Positions 62,485 to 64,000 of a stretch of DNA of 64,000 nt are shown one piece after another. A program made the translations under genes and the position numbers. Position 1 is the stretch's first letter. Every line of letters starts with the position of its first letter. Source of the DNA: CBIHON01 sp966211965 (lineage in GTDB: Bacteria > Pseudomonadota > Gammaproteobacteria > Burkholderiales > Burkholderiaceae_D); NCBI GenBank assembly GCA_966211965.1, contig CBIHON010000005.1, positions 62,001 through 126,000 of the forward strand, in the 5' to 3' direction. The notes below the pieces were generated by a model. The model did not search any database, had not been told where the DNA came from, and worked only from the letters and a program-made list of their open reading frames with translations.

Positions 62485-63939
62485 ATGTTGCAATTGAAAG
62501 ATCCCTCGTTGCTGCGCCAGCAAGCCTACCTCGACGGCGAGTGGTGCGATGCCGATGACGGCAGCACCATCGAAGTCATCAATCCTGCTACCGGCGAAGT
62601 GCTTGGCAGCATTCCGCGCATGGGGGCGGCAGAAACGAAGCGCGCCATCGCGGCGGCCGAGCGCGCATGGTCCGGCTGGCGCAAGAAGACCGGCAAGGAG
62701 CGCAGCGCGATCCTGCGCAAGTGGAATGACCTGATGCTGGCCAATGCGGATGACCTGGCCCTGATCCTGACTGCGGAACAAGGCAAGCCGCTGGCCGAGT
62801 CCAAGGGGGAAATCGGCTACGCCGCTTCCTTCATCGAGTGGTTCGCCGAAGAAGGCAAGCGCGTCTGCGGCGATACCCTGCAATCGCCATGGGCCGACAA
62901 GCGCCTGATCGTCATCAAGGAGCCGATCGGCGTGTGTGCCGCGATCACGCCGTGGAATTTCCCGGCCGCTATGATTACCCGCAAAGCCGGCCCCGCGTTG
63001 GCGGCCGGTTGCCCGATGGTGGTCAAGCCGGCCGAAGCGACGCCGTACTCCGCCTTGGCGCTGGCGGTGCTGGCGGAACGTGCGGGGGTGCCGGCCGGTG
63101 TATTCAGCGTGCTGACCGGGTCTCCGCGCGCCATCGGCGGCGAGATGACGTCGAACCCGACCGTACGCAAGCTCAGCTTTACCGGTTCCACGGAAGTCGG
63201 GCGTTTGTTGATGCAGCAATGCGCACCGACCATCAAGAAATTGTCCCTGGAACTCGGCGGCAATGCGCCTTTCATTGTGTTCGACGATGCCGATCTGGAT
63301 GCGGCGGTCGAGGGCGCGCTCGTCTCCAAATACCGCAACGCCGGCCAGACTTGCGTGTGCGCCAACCGGCTGTACGTGCAGGATGGCGTGTACGAGGCCT
63401 TCGCGCAAAAACTGGTGGCCGCGGTGGAAAAGCTCAAGGTCGGCAACGGTCTCGAACCCGGCGTGACGCAAGGCCCCTTGATCGATCAGGACGCGATTGA
63501 AAAGGTTGAGCAGCACGTCGCCGATGCGCTGGAGAAGGGCGGGCGCGTGCTGACAGGCGGCAAGCGCCACGCGCTCGGCCACAGCTTTTTCCAGCCCACC
63601 GTGATTGTCGACACGACTGCCGACATGCGCGTCGCCAAGGAAGAAACTTTCGGGCCGCTGGCGCCGCTGTTCCGCTTCAAGACCGACGAAGAGGTGATTG
63701 CATTGGCCAACGATACCGAGTTCGGCCTGGCCAGCTATTTCTATTCACGCGACATCGGCCGTATCTGGCGCGTCGCCGAAGCCTTGGAGAGCGGAATGGT
63801 CGGCATCAATACGGGCTTGATTTCGAATGAAGTTGCGCCCTTCGGCGGCGTCAAGCAATCCGGACTGGGACGCGAAGGCTCGAAGTATGGAATGGATGAT
63901 TACCTGGTGATCAAGTATTTGTGCATGGGCGGGATTTGA
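62485..63939 (+). CDS. gabD: Succinate-semialdehyde dehydrogenase (NADP+)
   Basis: 484 residues, the length of GabD. Oxidises succinate semialdehyde to succinate in 4-aminobutyrate breakdown. It begins LKDPSLLRQQAYLDGEW and has AAITPWNFPAAMITRKAGPALAAGC, the catalytic Glu in LSLELGGNAPFIVFDDADLD, the catalytic Cys in NAGQTCVCANR, and the C-terminal PFGGVKQSGLGREGSKYGMDDYLVIKYLCMG. The second cysteine two residues after the nucleophile is the pair known from E. coli GabD-type enzymes. The last 61 bases of the window hold nothing I can identify. Confidence 0.95.
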   Translation: MLQLKDPSLLRQQAYLDGEWCDADDGSTIEVINPATGEVLGSIPRMGAAETKRAIAAAERAWSGWRKKTGKERSAILRKWNDLMLANADDLALILTAEQGKPLAESKGEIGYAASFIEWFAEEGKRVCGDTLQSPWADKRLIVIKEPIGVCAAITPWNFPAAMITRKAGPALAAGCPMVVKPAEATPYSALALAVLAERAGVPAGVFSVLTGSPRAIGGEMTSNPTVRKLSFTGSTEVGRLLMQQCAPTIKKLSLELGGNAPFIVFDDADLDAAVEGALVSKYRNAGQTCVCANRLYVQDGVYEAFAQKLVAAVEKLKVGNGLEPGVTQGPLIDQDAIEKVEQHVADALEKGGRVLTGGKRHALGHSFFQPTVIVDTTADMRVAKEETFGPLAPLFRFKTDEEVIALANDTEFGLASYFYSRDIGRIWRVAEALESGMVGINTGLISNEVAPFGGVKQSGLGREGSKYGMDDYLVIKYLCMGGI

Positions 63940-64000
63940 TCGGGATCGCCACGCGGCGGGTAGCATGCGCCGTGCGGATGGATCGATTCGAGCCGCCGCT

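Overview
The window looks like a betaproteobacterial chromosome, most likely Burkholderiales and probably Oxalobacteraceae. This is inferred from the gene order mnmG-rsmG-(lysE)-parA-parB-atpIBEFHAGDC, from the protein sequences, and from the fairly GC-rich coding sequence. There is no rRNA or tRNA in the window to settle the genus.

Region 1 (1-25.8 kb) is a signalling and glycan-uptake island. It opens with the 3' end of a hybrid histidine kinase, followed by a 2047-residue Ser/Thr kinase-ATPase-GAF-PAS-hybrid histidine kinase. Next comes a tight cluster of TonB-dependent receptor, YfiR-like periplasmic protein and CHASE8-like/HAMP hybrid histidine kinase, then a LamB-type porin. Three tandem paralogous family-1 solute-binding proteins (SBPs) follow. 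The third is separated by one base from a membrane hybrid histidine kinase. The island ends with a 92-residue remnant gene overlapping a REC-GGDEF-EAL protein. No ABC permease or ATPase accompanies the three SBPs, so they may feed the sensor kinase rather than a transporter. The region carries paralog amplification, decayed copies and at least two tracts of apparent gene conversion.

Region 2 (25.9-36.4 kb) is metabolic: mtnN on the minus strand, a LysR regulator divergent from mmsA, a GMC oxidoreductase, and a LivGFKHM-type ABC importer. The spacer upstream of mtnN holds two perfect DnaA boxes.

Region 3 (36.4-51.3 kb) is conserved origin-proximal core: two tandem paralogous tail-anchored proteins of unknown function, mnmG, rsmG, a LysE exporter, parA, parB, the complete ATP synthase operon and a CoA-binding protein. 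Three parS or parS-like sites lie between 36.7 and 40.8 kb.

Region 4 (51.4-53.6 kb) is a decayed chromosomal integron: an integrase fragment whose catalytic tyrosine is replaced, an attI-like core, two attC sites, two cassette ORFs and a broken GNAT acetyltransferase cassette.

Region 5 (53.6-64 kb) holds glpK and glpD, a two-PAS/GAF/GGDEF diguanylate cyclase, remnants of a MocR regulator and a PEP-mutase gene, a GcvA-type LysR regulator divergent from a LysE exporter, a small membrane protein and gabD.

Two families of short palindromic mobile repeats are scattered through the window. One is a TA-flanked element of about 117 bp with four copies. The other has 18-bp terminal inverted repeats with two copies. 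Four of these six copies begin or end at or within a stop codon.
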